The translations under genes and the position numbers were made by a program. A stretch of DNA of 42,604 nt from Candidatus Methanoperedens sp. GTDB lineage: Archaea > Halobacteriota > Methanosarcinia > Methanosarcinales > Methanoperedenaceae. Of the stretch, positions 31,806-39,604 are shown piece after piece. How positions within the stretch are numbered: position 1 is the first letter of the stretch; every line of letters begins with the position of its first letter. The stretch spans positions 1 through 42,604 of the forward strand of contig VEPN01000024.1 of assembly GCA_012026835.1 (NCBI GenBank), read 5' to 3'. The notes below the pieces were generated by a model. The model was not told the origin of the DNA and did no database searches. It worked only from the letters and a program-made list of their open reading frames with translations.

Positions 31806-33656
31806 TCACCCCTTCCTCACTGCATCGAATTTACATACATCGTAGCAGATTCCGCATTTGATGCATTTTGCAGTATCAAGAACATGCGGCTGTTTCTTTT
31901 CGCCTTCGATTGCTCCCGAAGGACAGTTCTTCAAACAACGGCCGCATCCCGTGCAGCTTTCTTCATCAATGCCGTATATGATGAGCTCCCTGCACACTCC
32001 TGCCGGGCATTTGTGGTCTCTTATGTGAGCCACATATTCATCCCTGAAATATCTCATCGTGGAAATCACGGGATTTGCAGCAGTCGTTCCAAGACCACAC
32101 AGGGAAGCGTCCTTCAGCACCCCGGAGAGGTCTTCGATAAGGGAAAGGTCTTCCATCCTGCCCCTGCCTTCGGTGATGTCCGTGAGTATCTCACCCATCC
32201 GCAGCAGTCCTTCCCTGCAGGGCGCGCACTTGCCGCAGGATTCTTCCTGCAGGAAATTTGTGAAATACCTTGCAAGGTCCACCATGCATGTATCTTCATC
32301 CATCACTATCATGCCTCCGGACCCCATCATGGAACCCACTTTTGTCAACTGCTCGTAATCAACAGGCATGTCTATCAGGCTTTCAGGAATGCAGCCTCCG
32401 GATGGCCCACCTGTCTGTACGGCCTTGAACGCCTTGCCGCCCGGGATGCCTCCGCCAATGTCATAAATTATCTCACGGAGACTGATACCCATAGGGACTT
32501 CCACAAGACCGGTGTTGTTGATCTTACCGACAAGACTGAATACCTTTGTTCCTTTGCTTGATCCTGTGCCTATTGCAGAGTACCATTCAGGGCTTTTATT
32601 AATTATCAGGGGCACGTTTGCCCAGGTCTCAACATTGTTCAGGTTAGACGGCCTGTCCCACAATCCTTTCTCGGAAGTATGGATGTATTTAGCTCTTGGT
32701 TCACCGGGTTTCCCCTCCAGTGAAGCCATAAGCGCTGTCGATTCGCCGCATACGAACGCACCGCCTCCCCTGTTGACCTTCACATCAAAACTGAACTCTG
32801 AACCCAGGATATTTTCTCCAAGAAGACCTGCCTCCCTTGCCTGTTTAATGGCAATGGTCACATTCTTGAGTGCAAGTGGATATTCGTTTCTTACATAGAC
32901 ATACCCTTCATTAGAACCTATAGCATAAGCCCCGATGATCATTCCCTCAAGGACGCTGTGAGGATTCCCTTCAAGGATACTCCTGTCCATAAAAGCGCCG
33001 GGGTCGCCCTCATCCGCATTGCATATGACATACTTAATATCTCCAATGGCATCACGGGTGGATTCCCACTTTCTTCCAGTCGGGAAACCGCCGCCTCCGC
33101 GGCCCCGTAAGCCGGATTTTTTAACTTCATCAATGACTTGTGAGGGTTTCATGCCGTCCAGCACTTTTGCAAGGGCAGAGTAGCCCCCTATCGCAAGGTA
33201 ATCCTCCAAATTATGCGGATCGATCCTGCTATTATTTCTCAAAATAAGACGCATTTGCTTTTTATAGAAGGGCACATCCTCTTCCTTCTTAACACGTCTG
33301 CCCGTCCCGGTATCGATATAAAGAAGCCTGTCAACAATCCTGTCATTCATGATTGTTTCTTCAACTATTTCGGCGGCGTCTTTTACGCCCAGCTTCTGAT
33401 AGAAGATTCCCTGTGGAAAGATAAGGGCGATAGGTCCACTTTCACAAAAACCGTGACATCCCGTTGTCCGGATGTCCACTCTGTCTGCCAGGCCTTTAGC
33501 CGATATCTCGTTAACGAATGCATCCCTTACTTCCAGGCATTGTCTGGCCAGGCATCCCGGCCCTCCGCATACCGCAATGCAGGTTTTGTTCGGGTCTTTT
33601 TTTGCTATTATTCCGCTTCGAAGGTCTTCAAGTTCCTCTATTGATTTTAATTTCAA
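31806..33656 (-). CDS. NuoF/HndC/HydB-like NAD(P)H diaphorase subunit
   Basis: A 616-residue flavoprotein with HydB-type architecture: an N-terminal thioredoxin-like [2Fe-2S] domain (CGGPGC, CHGFC), the NuoF core with FMN/NADH loop GLRGRGGGGFPTGRKW and NADEGDPGAFMDR, the N3 cluster SCGKCAPCREG plus LCGLG, and a C-terminal domain with two [4Fe-4S] motifs (CTGCGRCLKNCPSGAI and CIKCGICYDVC). The C-terminal ferredoxin domain is the mark of soluble, often electron-bifurcating complexes rather than respiratory NuoF. The start is TTG with GGTGA seven bases upstream. It lies 11 bases after NuoE and overlaps or abuts the NuoG-like gene. Confidence 0.93.
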   Translation of the reverse strand: MKLKSIEELEDLRSGIIAKKDPNKTCIAVCGGPGCLARQCLEVRDAFVNEISAKGLADRVDIRTTGCHGFCESGPIALIFPQGIFYQKLGVKDAAEIVEETIMNDRIVDRLLYIDTGTGRRVKKEEDVPFYKKQMRLILRNNSRIDPHNLEDYLAIGGYSALAKVLDGMKPSQVIDEVKKSGLRGRGGGGFPTGRKWESTRDAIGDIKYVICNADEGDPGAFMDRSILEGNPHSVLEGMIIGAYAIGSNEGYVYVRNEYPLALKNVTIAIKQAREAGLLGENILGSEFSFDVKVNRGGGAFVCGESTALMASLEGKPGEPRAKYIHTSEKGLWDRPSNLNNVETWANVPLIINKSPEWYSAIGTGSSKGTKVFSLVGKINNTGLVEVPMGISLREIIYDIGGGIPGGKAFKAVQTGGPSGGCIPESLIDMPVDYEQLTKVGSMMGSGGMIVMDEDTCMVDLARYFTNFLQEESCGKCAPCREGLLRMGEILTDITEGRGRMEDLSLIEDLSGVLKDASLCGLGTTAANPVISTMRYFRDEYVAHIRDHKCPAGVCRELIIYGIDEESCTGCGRCLKNCPSGAIEGEKKQPHVLDTAKCIKCGICYDVCKFDAVRKG

Positions 33657-33667
33657 TCAATTCACCT

Positions 33668-34123
33668 TCAGGCTTTTTTTAAGAGGCTCTCAACCTTTAT
33701 CGGGGTCATCTGGCCGTGGTATTCTTCGTTATTGACAACAACAGGGCCTAAAGCGCATGCACCCACGCAGTTGACCGTCTCAAGCGTATATTCCCCATCC
33801 TTTGTTGTGCCGCCTGCTTCAATACCCAGCTTGCGCTCAAACTCTTCCAGTACCTTTTTTGAGCCCCTGACATGGCAGGCCGTACCCATGCATACGTGTA
33901 TCTGTTGCCTGCCTTTGGGTTTTAAACTGAAGGCCTTAAAAAAAGTCGCCACGCCAAAAACCTGGACGCGCGGAATATCAAGCTGCTTTGCCACGTATTC
34001 CAGCGCAACTTTTGGCAGGTACTTGTATTCAGCCTGTACATCCTGCAAGATAGATATCAGCGAACCCTGTTCAGCATTGTACTCGTCAATTATTGAATCC
34101 AGCCTGGATTCATCAATCGTCAT
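33668..34123 (-). CDS. NuoE/HndA-like [2Fe-2S] thioredoxin-fold subunit
   Basis: A 151-residue NuoE-family subunit. An N-terminal helical bundle (residues 5-70, with LPKVALEYVAKQLDIP and VFGVATFF) precedes a thioredoxin-like [2Fe-2S] domain with Cys78, Cys83, Cys119 and Cys123 (CMGTAC, CVGAC). It partners NuoF in diaphorase modules. It is the first gene of the operon and has a GGAGGA site six bases before the ATG. Confidence 0.93.
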   Translation of the reverse strand: MTIDESRLDSIIDEYNAEQGSLISILQDVQAEYKYLPKVALEYVAKQLDIPRVQVFGVATFFKAFSLKPKGRQQIHVCMGTACHVRGSKKVLEEFERKLGIEAGGTTKDGEYTLETVNCVGACALGPVVVNNEEYHGQMTPIKVESLLKKA

Positions 34124-34142
34124 ATGATTCCTCCTGTTCCAT
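34113..34142 (-). other. nine-codon ORF overlapping the NuoE start
   Basis: An ATG at 34142, with its own GGGAGG seven bases upstream, opens MEQEESYDD and stops at 34113, ten bases inside the NuoE gene. The NuoE ribosome site lies within it. It could tune translation of the operon or be a coincidence of two purine-rich sites. Confidence 0.3.
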
Positions 34143-34272
34143 ATTAGTTCCTCCCGGTGATTTTCGATTTTTTAATAATCGGGCGCTACCTGGCATATGG
34201 CCTGCTTTGAAGCAAATCACTGCCGATAGCCATCATTATCCTCTATACGCTCACCCCTCTCCTACCATAGAG

Positions 34273-34282
34273 TATATAAATA
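34273..34282. promoter_or_regulatory. TATA-like element in the divergent NuoE/GltB2 promoter region
   Basis: TATATAAATA reads as a TATA box on the plus strand, and the same bases give TATTTATATA on the minus strand. On the minus strand it would start the NuoE operon near 34250 with a leader of about 125 bases. A second, better TATA box serves the plus-strand gene. Confidence 0.4.
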
Positions 34283-34320
34283 CAAGTGATTTAATCAAAT
34301 AAGAAAAATATATCCACGAA

Positions 34321-34382
34321 GGAAATCGCCTTCCGCTTCCTTAGCACAATATTTATATAGAGGAAACTCCCTTCCGCTTCCT
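34321..34382 (+). promoter_or_regulatory. direct-repeat operator flanking the GltB2 TATA box
   Basis: Two 21-base direct repeats, GGAAA-n3-CCTTCCGCTTCCT, start at 34321 and 34362, exactly 41 bases apart, identical at 18 of 21 positions. The TATA box TTTATATAG (34352-34360) lies between them and the predicted transcription start (near 34381) is inside the second copy. The spacing of about four helical turns suits a regulator binding one DNA face. Which protein binds is unknown. Confidence 0.55.
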
Positions 34383-34421
34383 GTTGCACTTCTTTAAAAA
34401 TAAACTGTCTGGAGTGAAAAA

Positions 34422-36011
34422 ATGAATCTTAGACAACCAAATGCGAATGAAGCGACGCAAACATTTAATCGCTCAAAGAGCGTATCCCCGATGTCAGGGA
34501 TATGTACCAGATGTATAGATGGATGCCGCGGGAATTGTGAGATATTCAAATCCTCATTCAGGGGAAGGGAAGTTATTTACCCCGGGCCTTTCGGGACAAT
34601 CACAGCAGGTGCGGACAAGAACTACCCTGTGGATTACTCTCACCTGAACATCCAGGGCTATGCTGTCGGGGCCTTCGGGCTGCCCGATGGAGAAGATCCG
34701 AATCCTGATACTGCGGTATTCCCGAGGGTCGATACGAAGACCGAATATGGCTGGGATAAGAAAGTCAGGATGAAAGTGCCTATTTTCACAGGCGCGCTGG
34801 GCTCGACTGAAATCGCGCGGAAAAACTGGGAGCACTTTGCGGCTGGTGCTGCGATCTCAGGTATAACGCTTGTATGCGGAGAAAACGTGTGCGGCATAGA
34901 CCCGGGACTTGTGCTTGACAGCAACCACAAAATAAAGAAATCCCCTGAAATGGACAGGCGGATTGAGACATATAAAAAGTACCAGCAGGACTACGGCGAG
35001 ATTCTTGTCCAGATGAATGTGGAAGATACAAGGCTTGGTGTAGCTGAATATGTATCCTCAAAACATGATCTGGATACAATCGAACTGAAATGGGGACAGG
35101 GAGCCAAATGCATAGGCGGCGAGATCAAAGTCAACAGTATAGAGAGAGCTTCCGAACTTAAGAAAAGAGGCTATATCGTAACACCCGATCCCGAAGATGC
35201 TGCAATAAAGGCAGCCTATAAAGATACTGCCATAAAGGAGTTCGAGCGGCACTCAAGGCTTGGTTTTGTCACAAAAGAAGGGTTCTTTGATGAAGTTGAC
35301 CGCCTGCGCGACCTTGGATTCAAGAGAGTTACTTTGAAGACAGGCGCATATTCAATGGCCGAAGTCGCAATGGCATTGAAGTATTGCTCCGAAGCAAAGA
35401 TCGACCTCCTGACATTTGACGGCGCGCCGGGAGGAACTGGAATGAGCCCCTGGCCAATGATGGAAGAATGGGGTATACCGACTTTTTACCTGCAATCGCT
35501 GGTCTATGAATTTGCAGAGAAGTTGAGCAATAAAGGCATGAGAATACCAGACCTTGCCATGGCAGGCGGTTTCTCAAGCGAGGACGGCGTGTACAAGGCG
35601 CTTGCAGTGGGTTCACCGTATGTGAAAGCTGTGTGCATGGGCCGCGCACTCATGATACCCGGTTTTGTGGGTAAGAACATCGGCAGATGGATAAAGGAGA
35701 ACGACCTCCCGAAGACAGTCTCTGAATATGGCACAAAGGTCGAAGAGATCTTCGTATGCTATGAGGAACTCGCCCAGCGCCTCGGGGATGATATCAAACA
35801 TCTCCCGCTCGGGGCTCTCGGTGTTTACACATACGCCCAGAAGTTCAGGACAGGGTTGCAGCAATTGATGGCTGGCTCCCGCAGGTTCAGGATTTCGGCA
35901 ATCAATCGCCGGGATGTCATGGCGCTGACTGAGGAAGCTTCAAAGATCTCAGGCATACCCTATGTCATGAATGCATACCGCGAAGAGGCTGAAGCGATAC
36001 TGGATGAGTGA
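34422..36011 (+). CDS. FMN-binding glutamate synthase-like protein, paralogue 2
   Basis: A 529-residue paralogue of the minus-strand GltB-like protein, about half identical by eye in aligned blocks. The N-terminal cysteines are Cys28, 31, 35 and 39 (CTRCIDGCRGNC). FMN barrel motifs are TIELKWGQGAKCIGGEIK, TLKTGAY and DLLTFDGAPGGTGMSP. Unlike paralogue 1 it has an extra Cys in the KWGQGAKC block. GGAGTG lies five bases before the ATG. It is divergent from the NuoEFG-like operon and may be its alternative or additional partner. Confidence 0.85.
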   Translation: MNLRQPNANEATQTFNRSKSVSPMSGICTRCIDGCRGNCEIFKSSFRGREVIYPGPFGTITAGADKNYPVDYSHLNIQGYAVGAFGLPDGEDPNPDTAVFPRVDTKTEYGWDKKVRMKVPIFTGALGSTEIARKNWEHFAAGAAISGITLVCGENVCGIDPGLVLDSNHKIKKSPEMDRRIETYKKYQQDYGEILVQMNVEDTRLGVAEYVSSKHDLDTIELKWGQGAKCIGGEIKVNSIERASELKKRGYIVTPDPEDAAIKAAYKDTAIKEFERHSRLGFVTKEGFFDEVDRLRDLGFKRVTLKTGAYSMAEVAMALKYCSEAKIDLLTFDGAPGGTGMSPWPMMEEWGIPTFYLQSLVYEFAEKLSNKGMRIPDLAMAGGFSSEDGVYKALAVGSPYVKAVCMGRALMIPGFVGKNIGRWIKENDLPKTVSEYGTKVEEIFVCYEELAQRLGDDIKHLPLGALGVYTYAQKFRTGLQQLMAGSRRFRISAINRRDVMALTEEASKISGIPYVMNAYREEAEAILDE

Positions 36012-36017
36012 ATAATT

Positions 36018-36060
36018 AAAAAGGCTTTGCAGAAAGCAGGGCCTTAATATTTTCTTTATC
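36018..36060 (+). terminator. hairpin terminator after GltB-like paralogue 2
   Basis: AAGGC and GCCTT bracket an inner TTGC...GCAG pairing at 36018-36047, followed by TATTTTCTTT. It sits just after the stop codon at 36009-36011. Confidence 0.45.
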
Positions 36061-36130
36061 TCCTTTTGTACGGAAAGTTTTATCTTATTCTGAACCCATA
36101 AATGAGTAGCATCTCAAAAATGAGTGGCAT

Positions 36131-36778
36131 ATGGATATATTATCTTTAAAAAAACTTGCACTTCTGGGCGCTCACCAGAAGCCCCTGGAATTATCATCCA
36201 TTGAATTCGCATCGCATATAGATTCAAGCCAGCAGACGGCAGCCAGGAAGCTTAAAAACCTTGAGGAAGAAAATCTCATTTCAAGGCAGATATTGCCTGA
36301 AGGACAAATGATATCCATTACTGAAAGCGGGCTTTCATTGCTGCAGCAGGAATTGAATGATTACCAGGAGATATTTTCAGGTAATGGAGGTAAAAAGATC
36401 CTGAGCGGTAAGGTGATCACCGGGCTGGGGGAAGGCCAGTATTACATTTCTCTTGCCGGATACAGGGTGCAGTTTCAGGAAAAACTGGGATTTGACCCGT
36501 ATCCCGGCACATTAAATATCAAACTTGACCAGCCAAGCATAGAGCTTCGAAAGAGAATTAGCGGAGCAATCAAGATATCAGGATTTACAGACCAGAACAG
36601 GACGTTCGGAAGGGGCTCGTGCTTTAACGTTAAAATCCGGGACATCATGGGGGCCGTAGTTATTCCGGAACGCACACATTACCCTGAGGATATTATAGAG
36701 ATAATAGCGCCTGTGAACCTGAGAGATTATTTCAATATAGAAGATGGAAGCAGTGTTGATGTGGAGGTAATAAAATGA
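36131..36778 (+). CDS. ribK: CTP-dependent riboflavin kinase with N-terminal HTH
   Basis: A 215-residue archaeal riboflavin kinase that makes FMN using CTP. Residues 1-85 form a winged helix-turn-helix (SSIEFASHIDSSQQTAARKL, then NLEEENLISRQIL); residues 90-215 form the RibK barrel, with SGKVITGLGEGQYYISL and FDPYPGTLNIKL as nucleotide and flavin contacts and RTFGRGSCFNVKI. The HTH suggests it regulates its own or other flavin genes. It overlaps RibB by ATGA. It lies directly downstream of FMN-dependent GltB2. Confidence 0.94.
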   Translation: MDILSLKKLALLGAHQKPLELSSIEFASHIDSSQQTAARKLKNLEEENLISRQILPEGQMISITESGLSLLQQELNDYQEIFSGNGGKKILSGKVITGLGEGQYYISLAGYRVQFQEKLGFDPYPGTLNIKLDQPSIELRKRISGAIKISGFTDQNRTFGRGSCFNVKIRDIMGAVVIPERTHYPEDIIEIIAPVNLRDYFNIEDGSSVDVEVIK

Positions 36779-37461
36779 ATTTTGAAAAAGCAATAGAAGC
36801 TATCAGGCATGGAAAAATGATATTATTATATGATGCTGAAGACAGGGAAGGTGAGACTGATCTTGTGATTCCCGCGCTTTCAGTCACACCTTCAGACGTT
36901 GCACGAATGCGCCGTGATGGCGGGGGACTGATATGCGTGTCCATATACGGGAAGGCCGCCGACAAACTGGGATTGCCTTTTTTTTCTGATATATTAAAAA
37001 GCGTTTCTTTGAACGGCCATAAGTCCCTCCGTACCCTTATTGAAAAGAAAGGGGATATCCCGTATGACGCCCGTTCCTCGTTCTCCCTCTGGGTAAACCA
37101 CAGGGACACGTTTACAGGCATAACCGACAACGACAGGGCTCTCACGATCAACAGGATAGGTGAGACCGTGGATAAGGTCATGAAAGGGAAAAATATCGAT
37201 TTCGGGGAGGAATTCAGGTCTCCCGGCCATGTAGCCCTGTTACGGGCAGCCTCCGGACTTCTTGAGGAGCGGCGCGGCCAGACGGAATTATCTATAGTGC
37301 TGGCATTGGTGGCAGGGATAAGCCCTTCGATGGTGGTATGCGAGATGCTCGATGATAGAACCGGGAAAGCGCTCTCAAAGGAAGATGCAAAAAGGTATTC
37401 GATGAACCATAATATGCCTTTTGTTGAGGGAAAGGATATCCAGGGATTTCGTTTCCAGTAA
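36775..37461 (+). CDS. ribB: 3,4-dihydroxy-2-butanone-4-phosphate synthase
   Basis: A 228-residue enzyme that makes the four-carbon unit of riboflavin from ribulose 5-phosphate. The metal and substrate loop is DREGETD (residues 23-29), followed by MRRDGGGLICV, and the late motif FRSPGHVALLRA with the metal-binding His. GGAGGT precedes the ATG inside the end of ribK, so translation is coupled. Stop codons of this gene and the convergent RPA gene abut exactly. Confidence 0.94.
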   Translation: MNFEKAIEAIRHGKMILLYDAEDREGETDLVIPALSVTPSDVARMRRDGGGLICVSIYGKAADKLGLPFFSDILKSVSLNGHKSLRTLIEKKGDIPYDARSSFSLWVNHRDTFTGITDNDRALTINRIGETVDKVMKGKNIDFGEEFRSPGHVALLRAASGLLEERRGQTELSIVLALVAGISPSMVVCEMLDDRTGKALSKEDAKRYSMNHNMPFVEGKDIQGFRFQ

Positions 37462-38586
37462 TCATTTGCGGATTACCTGGATACCGGTCCTTGCTCCTGC
37501 GCTCAGTTCTATTTCCTCGTTCCTTCCTGATTTTGCGTAAGCATCAATAATGCAGATTTCGCTTCCGATATCAAGTTCATTGACAAGGTTTGCATGTTCA
37601 CCCCACAGGGCAACCTTTATACGGCCTGTCTCATCAGAGATATATATATTCGATACCCTGCTCTTTGTCCCGTCGGGGCGCTCAAATTCCCTTATTTCAT
37701 CTATCCCTGAAACATGGCCTTTAACACTGTAAGCAGAATTAATCTCGATATCTGCAATAGGTGTCAGGGGTTCGCAATAATCAACAGAAGCGTTGCTTTT
37801 TACAATGCTCCCACCTGAACCAAGCTGCAATTCAGTCTGGTTGCTGAAAGTGTTTTCCCGGGAATATGCGTTCATTATTTCTACAGTATCCCCTGCATTA
37901 AAACCCGGAGTTTCAGCTTTGCTGTCCCACAGAGTCAGCTTTATCTTTCCCGTGTCATCCCCGACAGTGATGTTCCTGACCTTTCCTGCTGTCCCGTCTT
38001 TTCGCTGGAATGTCTTTATTGTCCCTGTATCGATTACCCTGGCAACGATATTCAGGCCGTTGATCCCGGGCTTGATATCACTGATCTTTACAGGTTTAAC
38101 GTTCACTGCTACATCTATATCTACATGCTCGATACTTCCGCCCCGCCCTACGCTGACCTCAAGTCCCCTCTGGCCTTCTTTAATATACCCTTTCACTTTG
38201 AGGCTCTGCCCCGCTTTTATATCTCCTATCTTCACGAGATCGCAGGCTTCATCCCATAGCGCGGCTTTAATAGAGCCCGTGTCATCTGCAAGTGTCAGGT
38301 TAACGACGCGGCCCGTAGTGTCGTTATCACGTGAGAATTCACGGATATCCCCGACAGAGAGCACTTTTGCGATAAAAACGACATTGCCTTTATCCGGTGC
38401 CATATCCCTGATCTTTATCGTCTCGTTTATTCCCATCTCGCTTACCACAAGCATGGCTGCGGTTTTGGAATCGCACAGGCCGTTCATCATTGCAACTTTT
38501 CCCTCGACCATTGTCTTGAATTCATCAGGATTGATTTTTCCATCAAGCTTCCTGTAAACCTCTTCAATCTCTTCGAAACTCACCAT
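37462..38586 (-). CDS. RPA-like ssDNA-binding protein with three OB folds
   Basis: A 374-residue replication protein A homologue. After an N-terminal helical segment (1-55) come three OB folds at about 65-160, 170-265 and 275-370, each with the pattern V.N...DDTG.I...LWD (NLTLADDTGSIKAALWD, NITVGDDTGKIKLTLWD, NIYISDETGRIKVALWG). No C-terminal zinc finger is present. It fits the methanosarcinal RPA group that binds single-stranded DNA in replication and repair. It precedes no replication genes here; an Ogg1-like glycosylase lies upstream on the same strand. Confidence 0.9.
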   Translation of the reverse strand: MVSFEEIEEVYRKLDGKINPDEFKTMVEGKVAMMNGLCDSKTAAMLVVSEMGINETIKIRDMAPDKGNVVFIAKVLSVGDIREFSRDNDTTGRVVNLTLADDTGSIKAALWDEACDLVKIGDIKAGQSLKVKGYIKEGQRGLEVSVGRGGSIEHVDIDVAVNVKPVKISDIKPGINGLNIVARVIDTGTIKTFQRKDGTAGKVRNITVGDDTGKIKLTLWDSKAETPGFNAGDTVEIMNAYSRENTFSNQTELQLGSGGSIVKSNASVDYCEPLTPIADIEINSAYSVKGHVSGIDEIREFERPDGTKSRVSNIYISDETGRIKVALWGEHANLVNELDIGSEICIIDAYAKSGRNEEIELSAGARTGIQVIRK

Positions 38587-38687
38587 GCTTTCTAAAAAGA
38601 AAAAGTCCGATAAAAGGTTTATGGTTCGTTACAGGTATTTTGGGATAAAATGTTCAAATGGGACGAGCTTTCATTTCCTGTTTTAAC

Positions 38688-39542
38688 TTAACCCAGATCC
38701 TCCATATACAGATATTCCTGGGCATACCCGCAATATTTCCCGAAATATCGGCGGGCAAAATCGGCAATTTCCTCCCTCTTCTTACTTTTTTTTACGTCTT
38801 TCCAGTTCTGGCCATAAAACCTGTCCATGATATGTTCAATATGCGTGTCCACTGGAAAAGATTCAAGTTTCCCGAATGCAAAAAGCAGCACGCAATCAGC
38901 TATCTTGTTCCCGACGCCTTTTACCTTCACAAGTTCCTCGCGCCCCTGACCATAGGACATGTCTTTTATCCCGTAAAGGTCAAATTCGCCGTTTACAATA
39001 GTATTCGCGATGCCAAGGACATAAGGGGCGCGAAACCCGAGTTTGCACTGCTCCATGTCGCATGCATCTATTCCAGCAAGCTCCTGGGGTGAGGGGAAGG
39101 AAAAGTAACCCTTTGTGATTTTTTTGCCAAAACACTCGCTCATGCGCCTGATGGAATTGGTGATATTCCTTATGGTGTTGTTGCTTGAACAGATGTATGA
39201 TACCAGGCATTCCCACGGGTCCTGCCGGATGAGATGCAGGCCCCTGTATTTTATAATTAATGAATCCATCAGCCTATCTCTATTGATTTGTGAATATATT
39301 ATTTCCATATTATCATCAAGCCTGAAATAATCCGTAATGAATTTTTTTTCAAGAGATGAATCTATAATAAGTTCATCACCTTCCTGTTTTATCCTTATGA
39401 CTTCGTTGTTGACCACGCCACTCCACCAGTCTTTTTTTTCCCACCTGAAGACCTGACCGCAGGAAAGGGTATAATCAAGATTAACATCTTTCGTATAAAT
39501 ACGGTACACATATAACAATACCTCGCATGTTTTGAAATACAT
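38688..39542 (-). CDS. Ogg1-like 8-oxoguanine DNA glycosylase
   Basis: A 284-residue HhH-GPD glycosylase/lyase of the OGG1 type, which removes 8-oxoguanine. The N-terminal domain has LSCGQVFRW; the core has QDPWECLVSYICSSNN (108-122), the helix-hairpin-helix VKGVGNKIADCVLL with catalytic Lys213, and PVDTHIEHI with catalytic Asp232. This is closer to eukaryotic/OGG1 form than to the short archaeal AGOG. No ribosome site is seen before the ATG. It implies some exposure to oxidative damage. Confidence 0.92.
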   Translation of the reverse strand: MYFKTCEVLLYVYRIYTKDVNLDYTLSCGQVFRWEKKDWWSGVVNNEVIRIKQEGDELIIDSSLEKKFITDYFRLDDNMEIIYSQINRDRLMDSLIIKYRGLHLIRQDPWECLVSYICSSNNTIRNITNSIRRMSECFGKKITKGYFSFPSPQELAGIDACDMEQCKLGFRAPYVLGIANTIVNGEFDLYGIKDMSYGQGREELVKVKGVGNKIADCVLLFAFGKLESFPVDTHIEHIMDRFYGQNWKDVKKSKKREEIADFARRYFGKYCGYAQEYLYMEDLG

Positions 39543-39577
39543 TACGGTTCTAAATTATAAATCTCAATATTCAATAA

Positions 39578-39586
39578 TTATATATA
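39578..39586 (+). promoter_or_regulatory. TATA box for PAS regulator, leaderless TTG start
   Basis: TTATATATA is centred about 24 bases before the TTG at 39605. A transcript would begin at or next to this codon, which supports the TTG start despite the lack of a ribosome site. Confidence 0.45.
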
Positions 39587-39604
39587 CAGAGTCGGATTTA
39601 GGAA

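Noticed and set aside
31794-32561. A 255-residue plus-strand ORF rich in His and Cys
   Set aside because: Antisense shadow of the NuoF gene, whose motifs are unmistakable.
37793-38557. A 254-residue plus-strand Ser/Thr-rich ORF
   Set aside because: Antisense of the three-OB-fold RPA gene, whose repeated motifs show the true frame.
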